A stretch of 14,266 nt of DNA from Candidatus Sabulitectum sp. (GTDB lineage Bacteria > Fermentibacterota > Fermentibacteria > Fermentibacterales > Fermentibacteraceae): assembly GCA_023145935.1 (NCBI GenBank), contig JAGLDB010000030.1, forward strand, positions 1 to 14,266, written 5' to 3'. Within the stretch, counting starts at the first letter, position 1; each line of letters begins with the position of its first letter. Positions 1-7,821 of this stretch are shown piece after piece. Position numbers and translations under genes: made by a program. The notes below the pieces were generated by a model. The model was not told the DNA's origin and did no database searches. It was given only the letters and a program-made list of their open reading frames with translations.

Positions 1-2402
1 CCGGTGCAGTCCACAGAAAATGAGTTTCCACATTCAATCACTGCGGTGGATTCCAGCACTTTTCTTCCAGATATATCATAAATGCTCAGAGAACCGGAGA
101 AAGTCTGATTCTCTTCAGGTAGTCTTATTACCAGGTTGGATCTTACAGGATTTGATGCAATTTCAGGGACAATTCCTCCTGGATATGTGCTGCCGCTGAT
201 CCCACTGGTGTTGGAAGTGTATATGTTCCAGTCATTTCCCTGTGTGCCTGCCCAATAGATGTTGTTGCCGGAAGCTACCGGATTCCATACCGGCCCGCCC
301 GGGGAAACGGGTTCGAAGGGAGTAGACCATCCCCCTGTGTCAAGAATCGATCCGCGGGCCACAGCATCTGACCTGCCTTCCTGCCAGTACACAGCCTGCT
401 CTCCGCTGGTTGCCTGGCAAACCACAGGGTTGATGAAATGGTTTTCACCTGATGTGATCGTCTCAGAATTTTCCCAAGTTGAACCGTCCCATACACGGGC
501 TGTTATTGAAGAGACAGGACCGTCTGACTGCCAGACTGCTATGAGCACACCACCTGCAAGGGAGATATGAGGTGAGTGGCAGAAATTACCTGATGATATC
601 TCAACAGGAGGATCAAAACCTGACTCATCACCGGATGTCCACATTATGGAACTTCCAGCTGGAGTCTGCTTTACCCACAGTGCATGAAGCAAGCCATCCG
701 GCCCTTCAGAAATCGCTGGAGATTCAGCCCATTCACCAATGGAGCTGAGCTGTTGTACCGGTACAGAACCGTCCAGAGTCTTGAGCATGATACTGCCGCC
801 GGTTGATTCCCAGTTCTGCCAGGTCAGCCACATTCTGTCTGTGTATGCCAGATCGGGGGATACTTGATAGCCATCCGGGGGGACAGATGTCTCAATTGAT
901 TCAAACGGAATACCATGGGCGGTCTTTATTCTGTAAGAGTAGGTGGCCAGATCAAAATCACTCCAGGCAAGCCATGGAACTCCGGACCCGTCGAAACAGA
1001 CTGATACTGCGTTGTCCCAGTACTCATCAGCGTCTACGATGTAAACCTGACTCCAGCTGTCCACTGCGTCGTCGTAGAATCGTGCTGCTACATCAAGTCT
1101 TCCGTTCTGGCCGGTTAACCAGGCGACTGCGGTGATGTTTCCATGGGTGTCTACAGCGGGAAAGCAGTCGGAGTGAGAGCTTGTTGATACCGGGAATACA
1201 TCTGAGGAATTTACTTCATACTCGAGTCCGGCATTGAGTACAGACCCTCCTACAGGTTTCAGGGTTGGATCACCAAGAAGAGCATTGCCATAGAACCACG
1301 CTCTTTCAGAAGAAGAGAACCCTCCCTGTGCTTCGTACTCCCACCAGTCTCTGAATGCTTCACCAAAGGTCGAACCGGAACCCACTGGATTGTAGAAATA
1401 CTCGAAATCAAGCATCGATCCTGTTTTTGCCGCTCCGGAAACAAGCAGCCCCATGTCTGTGCCGAACAGGTACCAGTTGCCAAGACATCCGGTTTCGGTC
1501 CATCTGGCATTTGAACACGAAAAGAGCTGAAGGAATGCAGTATTCGGATTGACCTGTGCTATTTCGGGTGCCATAACAGTGCCAGCCATACCTGTGGGAA
1601 CCTTAAAGGTGTGCCCCCACGGGCATGAGTGAGCCATGAGGTGTACGAATTCGTATCCCTCTGCAAGTCGCGACAGATAGTTCTGTGCAGTTGTCTGGCT
1701 CTCGGAGTTAACCACGGTTACACCCGATGCCCCGTAAATTGAGTTCAATCCGCAGTCCGAGTAATTACTCCAGTCATCATCAATGAAGGTCAACGCACGG
1801 GATGGAGGTGTTAGTGAACCGGTGCGGTACAGGTGATTCTTCTGAAAATACTGAGATAACATCTGAATTTCAGATCCGAAATCAGCAGCATGAGCGTCAA
1901 TCCTGCCCAGCCAGATCTCTGGAGCCACATCGCCAGTATGTGAATCAAAGAGACTATCCATATCCGTATCTGTCCAGACTCCGTCCAGGTCCATGAAGTA
2001 GAGTTCACATGGGAATTCCTCTGGAGCCCAGTAATCTTCTTCAAACCAGGCGCAGGGAAGGAAACCAATAAATATGGCACCATCTATGCCGGCAGTTCCC
2101 TGCAGCAGGTTTTTTAAATCAGCTGCGGTTCCCCCGGACATGTTCTGTACAACAACATTCCATCCCTCGGATGTGAGATCTGTTTGAAACTGGGAAAGCT
2201 CTGCAGCCAGAGGAGTGGCAACATAATCAGCCACAACCACCAGAACTGTATTTCCATCCACCGGCTGAGAAATGGGTACTGAAATGTTCTGGAAGGAAGC
2301 CGGGAAAGCTTCCATGGGAGACCTTTCAGATAGCAGACTGCTGGAAGGTGAAATACCTGCAGGAACAACATTCAAGGCAAGAATTGCTATAAGGATAATC
2401 AT
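1..2402 (-). CDS. Secreted C25 (gingipain-like) cysteine peptidase with C-terminal sorting-type domain, 3' partial
   Basis: The minus frame is open from the ATG at 2402 to the left edge (800 codons, no stop seen). An in-frame TGA at 2418-2420 and GGAGG five bases before the ATG fix the start. Residues 1-16 are a hydrophobic signal peptide of unusual form, with no basic N-region. Residues ~50-380 match the C25 caspase-like fold: a Rossmann-like beginning (VLVVVADYVATPLA), an Asp-rich DLDGVWTDTDMDSLFD stretch followed by PEIWLGRIDA, a histidine motif (HLMAHSCPWGH; H258 is the likely catalytic His), and a cysteine motif (LFSCSNARW; C296 is the likely nucleophile). The domain ends in GNALLGDPTL (372-381). 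Residues ~390-740 contain repeated blades such as PWLAWSD and ALWVKQ, suggesting a beta-propeller. From ~742 SNPVRSNLVIRL and LSIYDISGRKV resemble the Por/FlgD-like C-terminal domains used for type IX secretion sorting. Peptidase activity is inferred; the dyad assignment rests on motif alignment by eye. It lies 51 bp after the membrane protein gene and is probably cotranscribed with it. Confidence 0.82.
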   Translation of the reverse strand, partial: MIILIAILALNVVPAGISPSSSLLSERSPMEAFPASFQNISVPISQPVDGNTVLVVVADYVATPLAAELSQFQTDLTSEGWNVVVQNMSGGTAADLKNLLQGTAGIDGAIFIGFLPCAWFEEDYWAPEEFPCELYFMDLDGVWTDTDMDSLFDSHTGDVAPEIWLGRIDAHAADFGSEIQMLSQYFQKNHLYRTGSLTPPSRALTFIDDDWSNYSDCGLNSIYGASGVTVVNSESQTTAQNYLSRLAEGYEFVHLMAHSCPWGHTFKVPTGMAGTVMAPEIAQVNPNTAFLQLFSCSNARWTETGCLGNWYLFGTDMGLLVSGAAKTGSMLDFEYFYNPVGSGSTFGEAFRDWWEYEAQGGFSSSERAWFYGNALLGDPTLKPVGGSVLNAGLEYEVNSSDVFPVSTSSHSDCFPAVDTHGNITAVAWLTGQNGRLDVAARFYDDAVDSWSQVYIVDADEYWDNAVSVCFDGSGVPWLAWSDFDLATYSYRIKTAHGIPFESIETSVPPDGYQVSPDLAYTDRMWLTWQNWESTGGSIMLKTLDGSVPVQQLSSIGEWAESPAISEGPDGLLHALWVKQTPAGSSIMWTSGDESGFDPPVEISSGNFCHSPHISLAGGVLIAVWQSDGPVSSITARVWDGSTWENSETITSGENHFINPVVCQATSGEQAVYWQEGRSDAVARGSILDTGGWSTPFEPVSPGGPVWNPVASGNNIYWAGTQGNDWNIYTSNTSGISGSTYPGGIVPEIASNPVRSNLVIRLPEENQTFSGSLSIYDISGRKVLESTAVIECGNSFSVDCT

Positions 2403-2453
2403 TTGAACCTCCGTGAATCAACAGCAGGTGCAGGGTTGAAGAAATATATATTG

Positions 2454-3995
2454 TTACAGTGGTCTGGTCACCACAGCGGATACCGGCATTTCGCTGGTAA
2501 AAAATACTGTATCAGCTTCGAATGTCTGCCGGCCCTTGATTATCAGACAGTCAATTCCCATCTCTTCCACCAGGAGCCTTGCATTGACTGCGGGCCATTC
2601 GTTCAGAATGCGGGCATAGTTTTCGAAGTCTGCAGGAAGGGTTGTACTGTAGCCGTTCACCGAATGAGTGAAGTGGCCAACTGAATTGATAAGTCTTCTG
2701 GTTTCCGCTTGCGGGTTGTTCATGTCGGTAGATACAGGCAGATAGAGAACTGTATCGAAATTCTGTCTGGCAAGCCACTGGTGCCACGGAAGCGGTTCAA
2801 GGGGAATGGTTCGGAGAGGGGCATGCAATACGGTTGCCGCTGCAAGAGCCACTCCTGTTATGGCAAGCCCGGGTTTTTCCCCCAGTTTTCGTCCAGCAAA
2901 AATCACAAGTGGAAGAATTGCAAAGAAACCTGCCCTGGCTGGAAGCCTGATCGAGGAGCAGCCGGGAAGTTCTGCAAAGTATCTGAAAGGAGCTGAAGCA
3001 ACCGCTTTTCCAAAAAAGACAAATGTAGGGCCCAGACTGAAGAGGGCGAAAAACAGAAAACAACCCAGAAGAAAGATATCCCATCTGCTCTTTTTTCCTT
3101 TGAGAAGAAACCAGAGGCTACCTGCTACAACTGCAAGACCCGGCCACAGGGCTGCTTCAGGGTGCATACTCTCAGGTCTCATCCACCCCAGAAGAAAACT
3201 GTTTCCCCATGGAGAAATGAATGCAGCAATGTCTGTTGAAGCGATAGAGTCGATGGACCAGAAATGTGCATTCTTCAGGAGTGGAAGAAGGAACGGCAAT
3301 GCAGCCAGGTTGCCAGCCAGCCACCAGCCTGTCATTGGGAGAAGCCGTTTTCTCTCTGGAAGAAAGATGGTTGAGATCAACATAAGAAACAGCGCAAGAT
3401 TTAGAAAATACCAGTGGTACAGCGAGGCCAGGCATTGCAGAAAAACAAGAACAGCCAGTTGCCAGCCTTTGCATTTGCCCTTCAAGACCCGTATTGCATA
3501 CACAACTGCCAGGACGGACAAACCCACGGAAAACAGCTGGAGATGCCAGATGTGTGACTGGAAATAGGGTAATAGAATCACCACGCAGCCGGTGAACAGT
3601 GAACCATAAAAGTTTGCTCCAGTTTCCCTGGCAAGAAGAGCAGAAGACAAACCTGCAAAAGCCAGGAATAGAACAAGAAGAATATTGTGAATCCGAATGG
3701 TGCCCATACCCGAAAGTTGCAGAGGCAGGGCAATAATACTCTGCGTCAGAAGCAGGTCATTGCGACCGTTACCATCAGGAAAACCTTCAAAAATGGGAAG
3801 ATCAAGTGGGTTCAGGCCTGTGACAATAGCATGGTTGTTCCAGGCAATGAGCCAGCTGTTGAACAGAGTGTCAGCATGGTCGTGAGGTTCAGATGTGGAT
3901 GCAAGAGGCCATGTTACAATGACTGCGAGAAGAAGAAAAAGGGGAAGGGAGATCGCAGGTTTAATTCCTGAATCGCTCTTCCCCCTTGCTGGCAT
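2454..3995 (-). CDS. Multi-pass membrane protein of the GT-C glycosyltransferase type
   Basis: A 513-residue integral membrane protein. A first membrane segment (~14-32) is followed at once by an extracytoplasmic acidic motif, EPHDHADTLFNSWLIAW (D39 and D42), the arrangement of GT-C enzymes that use lipid-phosphate sugar donors. About ten further hydrophobic segments follow to ~residue 390. A soluble C-terminal domain (~395-513) contains HSVNGYSTTLP (NGYS at 447-450), then LLVEEMGIDCLIIKG; this NGYS plus Gly-[IV]-x-hydrophobic pattern recurs in uncharacterised bacterial GT-C/YfhO-like membrane proteins. The likely role is transfer of a sugar to a lipid or secreted acceptor, but no substrate can be read from the sequence. 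The ATG (3995-3993) directly abuts the proS TAA and has no strong Shine-Dalgarno of its own, so translation is probably coupled to proS. The downstream neighbour is a secreted peptidase, a possible glycosylation target (speculative). Confidence 0.65.
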   Translation of the reverse strand: MPARGKSDSGIKPAISLPLFLLLAVIVTWPLASTSEPHDHADTLFNSWLIAWNNHAIVTGLNPLDLPIFEGFPDGNGRNDLLLTQSIIALPLQLSGMGTIRIHNILLVLFLAFAGLSSALLARETGANFYGSLFTGCVVILLPYFQSHIWHLQLFSVGLSVLAVVYAIRVLKGKCKGWQLAVLVFLQCLASLYHWYFLNLALFLMLISTIFLPERKRLLPMTGWWLAGNLAALPFLLPLLKNAHFWSIDSIASTDIAAFISPWGNSFLLGWMRPESMHPEAALWPGLAVVAGSLWFLLKGKKSRWDIFLLGCFLFFALFSLGPTFVFFGKAVASAPFRYFAELPGCSSIRLPARAGFFAILPLVIFAGRKLGEKPGLAITGVALAAATVLHAPLRTIPLEPLPWHQWLARQNFDTVLYLPVSTDMNNPQAETRRLINSVGHFTHSVNGYSTTLPADFENYARILNEWPAVNARLLVEEMGIDCLIIKGRQTFEADTVFFTSEMPVSAVVTRPL

Positions 3996-5438
3996 TTAGT
4001 AAGCTCTGGCGAGGATTGCAGTGGTAGAGGTTTCTCTTCCTGTGAGAAAGCAGATTCCGGTACCAGGTCTCTGTTCTAAAGGCATACAGCGTACAGTGGC
4101 CTTTGTTTCCTCCTGGATCCTTTTCTCGTCATCGCTGCTGCCATCCCACCAGACCTTGTAAAAGCCGGGCTGACCTGGAAGCAGTTTCTTGAATTCGTCG
4201 TAGCTTTCCACTTCAAAAGTATGGCTGTCTCTGAATTCAACAGCGGCGGCAAGCATTTCGTCCTGTATGGTGGCCAGGATGTTTTTAACCGCATCAGCAA
4301 TACCGTCCATTGGTATGGTAAACTTGTTCTCCCTGCCTGGTTTGTTTCTCTGACCGGCCATTACATGCCCTTCAGCCAGGTCGCGAGGGCCTATCTCCAG
4401 CCGCAGAGGCACTCCGCGAACTTCCCAGTGGTTGAATTTGAAGCCAGGGCTCATTCCGTCTCTGTCATCAAGTAGTGCTCTGATCCCCAGTTCCTTCATC
4501 TCGTTAACAATTCTGTTGGCAGCTTCAAGAACTGCTATCTTCTCTTCTTCTTTTCGGGCGATGGGAATAACTACAGCCTGAACCGGTGCCAGCTTTGGTG
4601 GAAGTTTCAGACCGTGCTGGTCGCCATGAACCATGATCACAGCGCCCACAAGCCTTGTTGTAACACCCCAGCTGGTCTGGTGAACTAATTTTCTCTTGTT
4701 ATCAGTATCGAGGTAGAGAGTATCAAAAGCCTTTGCAAAATTTGTTCCCAGATAGTGACTTGTTCCACCCTGCAAAGCCCACCCATTACCCATCATGGAT
4801 TCTATGGTGTAGGTGTCTACAGCACCGGCGAATTTTTCCTTATCAGTTTTTTTACCGGGTACAACAGGAATAGCAGCCACATCATGCATAAAATCAGTGT
4901 AAACTTTCAGCATGCGCATGGTTTCTTCTCTGGCATCCTCTTCTGTAGTGTGAGCGGTATGCCCTTCCTGCCAGAGGAATTCTGTTGTTCTCAGGAAAGG
5001 CCTTGGACGAAGTTCCCACCTGACAACATTAGCCCACTGATTAAGAAGCATTGGAAGATCGCGATAGCTGTTGATCCATTTGCTGAACATGTGATTTATT
5101 ATGGTCTCGGATGTGGGTCGAACAACCAGGGGCTCTTCAAGTTTTTTGCCTCCTGCATGTGTTACAATTGCCAGCTCAGGGCTGAATCCTTCAATATGCT
5201 CAGCCTCTTTTTTCAGAAAGCTCTCAGGAATAAGCAGAGGGAAGTATGCGTTGCTGTGACCTGTATCTTTAAAGCGACGATCCAGATCGTCTTTCATCAT
5301 TTCCCATATAGCGTATCCGTAGGGGCGTATAACCATGCAGCCACGGACTGGAGCTGAATCGGAAAGCTCAGCTTCTCTAATGACATCCAGATACCATCTG
5401 GAGAAGTCCTTCTCTGGACTTGTTATATTTTTCGCCAT
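3996..5438 (-). CDS. proS: Prolyl-tRNA synthetase, archaeal/eukaryal (type 3) form
   Basis: A 480-residue cytoplasmic class IIa aminoacyl-tRNA synthetase that charges tRNA-Pro with proline. Visible landmarks: PTSET at 108-112 (proline/ATP pocket), motif 2 RWELRPRPFLRTTEFLWQEGH (140-160), GGTSHYLG at 224-231, GVTTRLVGAVIMVHGDQHGL (258-277), motif 3 GVPLRLEIGPRD (342-353), an anticodon-binding domain around 285-390, and a C-terminus ending in Tyr (ILARAY). It lacks the editing insertion of E. coli-type ProRS. The C-terminal domain has lost most of the family's zinc ligands: the CX4C pair is Asp432/Asp437 and the last CXXC is C463..T466. Similar loss occurs in other bacterial type 3 enzymes, so it is not a sign of decay. 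The start is supported by AAGG (GAAAGG) about 7 nt upstream. First gene of the minus-strand unit, divergent from panB; no T-box leader was recognised upstream. Confidence 0.96.
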   Translation of the reverse strand: MAKNITSPEKDFSRWYLDVIREAELSDSAPVRGCMVIRPYGYAIWEMMKDDLDRRFKDTGHSNAYFPLLIPESFLKKEAEHIEGFSPELAIVTHAGGKKLEEPLVVRPTSETIINHMFSKWINSYRDLPMLLNQWANVVRWELRPRPFLRTTEFLWQEGHTAHTTEEDAREETMRMLKVYTDFMHDVAAIPVVPGKKTDKEKFAGAVDTYTIESMMGNGWALQGGTSHYLGTNFAKAFDTLYLDTDNKRKLVHQTSWGVTTRLVGAVIMVHGDQHGLKLPPKLAPVQAVVIPIARKEEEKIAVLEAANRIVNEMKELGIRALLDDRDGMSPGFKFNHWEVRGVPLRLEIGPRDLAEGHVMAGQRNKPGRENKFTIPMDGIADAVKNILATIQDEMLAAAVEFRDSHTFEVESYDEFKKLLPGQPGFYKVWWDGSSDDEKRIQEETKATVRCMPLEQRPGTGICFLTGRETSTTAILARAY

Positions 5439-5510
5439 GGCAAACCTTTCATTATCGTAAATAGAATCAAATAAAGACCTGGATTGTTGAGAGCCTGCTG
5501 CCCATGGGGT

Positions 5511-5542
5511 TTGACGCGAGGCTCAGCAAGCGGTAATATAAT
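5511..5542 (+). promoter_or_regulatory. Putative sigma70-type promoter for the structured RNA
   Basis: TTGACG (5511-5516) and TATAAT (5537-5542). The TATAAT box lies 7 nt before G5550, exactly where the folded RNA would begin. The spacing between TTGACG and TATAAT is 20 bp, longer than ideal; the overlapping TAATAT (5534-5539) gives 17 bp but a start slightly earlier. The -35 sits inside a hairpin-forming segment (GAGCCT 5491-5496 pairing with AGGCTC 5519-5524). Confidence 0.45.
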
Positions 5543-5548
5543 CAGTGT

Positions 5549-5706
5549 TGGGGGACCAGAGATCTGAGAGTGGTAATATACCCATGAAGGCAGCACCTGT
5601 CTGCTTCGGAGGCGCCCTCTTTAAGTGGGAAGACTCATAGACCCGGGCAGCTGTATTAAGTCCTTTAACCCTGTTGTAAGAGCATTCCTCAGGGTTTGGT
5701 CCCCTT
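5549..5706 (+). ncRNA. Structured non-coding RNA, 6S RNA-like rod fold
   Basis: Pairing was traced by hand. The closing stem is GGGGACCA (5551-5558) with TGGTCCCC (5697-5704), 8 perfect pairs, plus a G-U pair 5550/5705. After a small internal loop comes CTGAG (5564-5568) with CTCAG (5688-5692). A large central bubble follows: 5' strand ~5569-5590, which itself holds a mini-hairpin GGTA-ATA-TACC (5572-5582), and 3' strand ~5654-5687. The apical arm has CAGC/GCTG (5591-5594/5650-5653), CC/GG (5596-5597/5646-5647), GTCT/AGAC (5599-5602/5631-5634), and a terminal hairpin CTTCGGAGG-CGC-CCTCTTTAAG (5604-5625). The length (~157 nt), paired ends, central bubble and long arm are the hallmarks of 6S RNA, which mimics an open promoter and binds sigma70 RNA polymerase. 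The strand is chosen from the TATAAT box just upstream; the complement would fold similarly. No poly-T terminator follows. The 6S identity is an inference from architecture, not from a conserved sequence match. Confidence 0.5.
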
Positions 5707-5779
5707 CCTTCCAATCAATACACTTGCAGTCAGATTCAGTTATCTTTCCACTGTACTTATACGATTAAGGCGGGTTGAA

Positions 5780-6601
5780 ATGGCAGGTAGAAGAATCACC
5801 GTAAAGACCATAGCTGCAATGAGAAAGCGTGGTGAGAAGATTGTCGCACTCACTGCTTATGATTTTCACACTGCCCGTATGGAAGAGATGGCTGGAGTTC
5901 ACATTATTCTTGTGGGTGACTCTTTTCAGATGGCAGTTTTAGGAGAGGATACCACTCTGGGGGCCAGTATGGATGTTCTAACAGCTCACTGCAGAGCTGT
6001 AAGAAAAGGAGCATCTGACGCCCTGGTTGTGGGAGATATGCCCTTCGGCAGTTATCAGCCTTCAGATGAGATCGCCGTTAAGAATGCTGTGCGTTTCATT
6101 GCTGAAGCAGGAGCGGACGCAGTGAAGCTTGAAGGGGGCAATGCAGCAGCAGTCAGCCGTGTAAAGGCAATTGTTGATGCAGGGATCCCGGTGATGGGCC
6201 ATCTTGGGCTGTTGCCTCAATCCATCAGAAGCGAGGGTAGCTACCGTGTTGTAAGAGCCGATTCCGAACAGATGCTTCTTGAGCAGATCAAAGCTCTGGA
6301 GAGCGCCGGTGCCTTCTCAGTTGTTCTTGAAATGATAGAAGAAGAGGTGGCAACAAGAATAACGGAAGCTTCAGGTATTGCTACAATTGGAATTGGAGCA
6401 GGCAGGTATACCCATGGGCAGATACTGGTAGTGAATGATATGCTTGGTATGAACAACGATTTTAATCCAAAGTTCTTAAAGAAGTACGCTGACCTTCACA
6501 GTGTGATGAAGGAAGCGCTTGACAGCTATGTAAGTGATGTAACCGGGGGAGCATTCCCCGGAGAAGAAAATGTATTCAAGGGAAGGGGGAAAAACCGGTG
6601 A
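5780..6601 (+). CDS. panB: 3-methyl-2-oxobutanoate hydroxymethyltransferase
   Basis: A 273-residue cytoplasmic TIM-barrel enzyme that transfers a hydroxymethyl group from 5,10-methylene-THF to 2-oxoisovalerate, making ketopantoate for pantothenate/CoA synthesis. Family motifs are in order: TAYD (25-28), VGDS with metal ligand D47, VGDMPFGSY with D86, VKLEGG with E118, PVMGHLGLLPQS (137-148), the catalytic E184 in VVLEMI, and IGIGAGRYTHGQILVVNDMLG. The last motif usually reads DGQ; here the Asp is His. The start is the ATG at 5780, with AAGG at 5767-5770 as ribosome binding site; this gives a normal length and begins at the family's usual N-terminus (ITVKTIAAMRKRGEKIV). An upstream in-frame ATG at 5696 would add 28 residues lying in the RNA-folded region and is unlikely. 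It overlaps purD by 4 nt (GTGA). No other pan gene is in view. Confidence 0.96.
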   Translation: MAGRRITVKTIAAMRKRGEKIVALTAYDFHTARMEEMAGVHIILVGDSFQMAVLGEDTTLGASMDVLTAHCRAVRKGASDALVVGDMPFGSYQPSDEIAVKNAVRFIAEAGADAVKLEGGNAAAVSRVKAIVDAGIPVMGHLGLLPQSIRSEGSYRVVRADSEQMLLEQIKALESAGAFSVVLEMIEEEVATRITEASGIATIGIGAGRYTHGQILVVNDMLGMNNDFNPKFLKKYADLHSVMKEALDSYVSDVTGGAFPGEENVFKGRGKNR

Positions 6602-7821
6602 AAATCCTTGTGATCGGCAGCGGGGGTCGTGAACATGCCCTTGCATGGGCATTGTACAACGGTGGAGCAAACACAGTTATTGTTAATCCGGGAAATCCAG
6701 GAACTGCTTTATTCGCTGAAAATATCACCGGTGACCCGGTGGATATTGCTACAAAAGAATCTGTTGATCTGGTTGTGGTGGGTCCGGAGATTCCACTTGT
6801 TGAAGGCATTGCCGGACTTCTTGCACAGAAGGGAATTCCGTGCTTTGGACCATCTGCTGATTGTGCCCGTCTGGAGGGCAGCAAGTGGTTTGCGAAAGAG
6901 GTCATGGCAGCGGCAAAAGTTCCTACTGCCATGGGAAGAGTGTTTATAAACCATGTTTCTGCTGTTGACTATCTTGGAGAATACCCGGACAAATTTGTTA
7001 TCAAAGCTGACGGGCTTGCTGCAGGTAAAGGAGTTTACCTCCCGAACACAAAAAGAGAATCTGATGCCATCATCGAGGATCTATTTAAGGGAAGTCTTGG
7101 CAAAGCAGGCGCATCGGTTGTGATAGAGCAAAGGCTTTCCGGTCGGGAGGTCAGTGTTCTGGCTGTCTGTAATGGAACTGATGCTGTGATCCTTCCACCC
7201 AGTCGAGATCATAAACGGGTTTATGACGGGGATATGGGTCCCAATACCGGTGGTATGGGAGCCATCTGTCCTCCACCGGATGTTCCGTACGATTTCGGGG
7301 AAGATGTGAGGGAGAGGGTTATTCTGCCTGTGTTAAAGGTTCTGAAAGAACGGGGAATGGATTTCAGAGGCGTTCTTTACGCCGGTATAATGATCACTGA
7401 ACACGGGTACTTTGTTCTTGAGTTCAATGTTCGGTTTGGAGACCCGGAGACTCAGGCGGTTCTGCCAATGATAGAGAGTGACCTTGCTGCGCTGTTCCTG
7501 GCTGCTGCCAGGGGTGAGGAACTGCCTCCAGTAAAGATAAGAGACGGGGCTTCCGCATGTATCATACTGGCGTCAGGCGGGTATCCCGGCAGTTATTCCA
7601 GAGGATATGACATTACCGGGGTTGAAGCAGTGGATTCTCTGATCTTCCATGCGGGAACAGCAGAGGTGGACAGCAGGCTGGTTACTGCAGGTGGAAGAGT
7701 TCTTGGAGTTACAGCTCTGGGCGAGGATATTGATGAGGCACTGGAAAAGGCCTACGAGGACGCAGATAAAATTGAATTTGAAGGCAGACATATGAGACGA
7801 GATATTGGAAGGACAGTATGA
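6598..7821 (+). CDS. purD: Phosphoribosylamine-glycine ligase (GAR synthetase)
   Basis: A 407-residue ATP-grasp enzyme of de novo purine synthesis that joins glycine to 5-phosphoribosylamine. N-terminal MKILVIGSGGREHALAW (GSGGREHA at 7-14) is diagnostic. Other motifs: VVVGPEIPLVEGI, the ATP-grasp loop ADGLAAGKGV, EQRLSGREVSV, DHKRVYDGDMGPNTGGMGA, and the Mg/ATP site YAGIMIT...VLEFNVRFGDPETQ. The C-terminus RRDIGRTV matches the usual family end, so the protein is complete though slightly short (420-430 is common). The start is a GTG inside the panB stop (GTGA overlap), preceded by the purine-rich GGGAAGGGGG at ~6580-6589. It also overlaps purE by 4 nt (ATGA), so panB-purD-purE are translationally coupled. 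Confidence 0.97.
   Translation: MKILVIGSGGREHALAWALYNGGANTVIVNPGNPGTALFAENITGDPVDIATKESVDLVVVGPEIPLVEGIAGLLAQKGIPCFGPSADCARLEGSKWFAKEVMAAAKVPTAMGRVFINHVSAVDYLGEYPDKFVIKADGLAAGKGVYLPNTKRESDAIIEDLFKGSLGKAGASVVIEQRLSGREVSVLAVCNGTDAVILPPSRDHKRVYDGDMGPNTGGMGAICPPPDVPYDFGEDVRERVILPVLKVLKERGMDFRGVLYAGIMITEHGYFVLEFNVRFGDPETQAVLPMIESDLAALFLAAARGEELPPVKIRDGASACIILASGGYPGSYSRGYDITGVEAVDSLIFHAGTAEVDSRLVTAGGRVLGVTALGEDIDEALEKAYEDADKIEFEGRHMRRDIGRTV

Noticed and set aside
2806..3567. 253-codon plus-strand open frame opposite the GT-C membrane gene
   Set aside because: Composition is Arg/Lys/Ser-rich with no family match, and it is the complement of a clearly conserved membrane protein; treated as a chance antisense frame.
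3996..4150. Loss of three of four zinc ligands in the ProRS C-terminal domain as a novelty
   Set aside because: Several bacterial type 3 ProRS proteins show the same loss (WDG...ETKATIRC...G-C-xx-G type tails), so it is family variation.
4755..5357. 200-codon plus-strand open frame opposite proS
   Set aside because: Antisense to strongly conserved ProRS motifs and no recognisable domain.
5523..5714. Minus-strand 63-codon frame, and minus-strand orientation of the structured RNA
   Set aside because: The frame has no family features. The complement can fold the same way, but the TATAAT box next to the 5' stem favours the plus strand; the orientation is not proven.
5696..5779. Earlier in-frame ATG for panB adding 28 residues
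   Set aside because: The extension lies over the 3' side of the folded RNA, has no homology to PanB N-termini, and the ATG at 5780 has a good ribosome binding site and gives the usual length.
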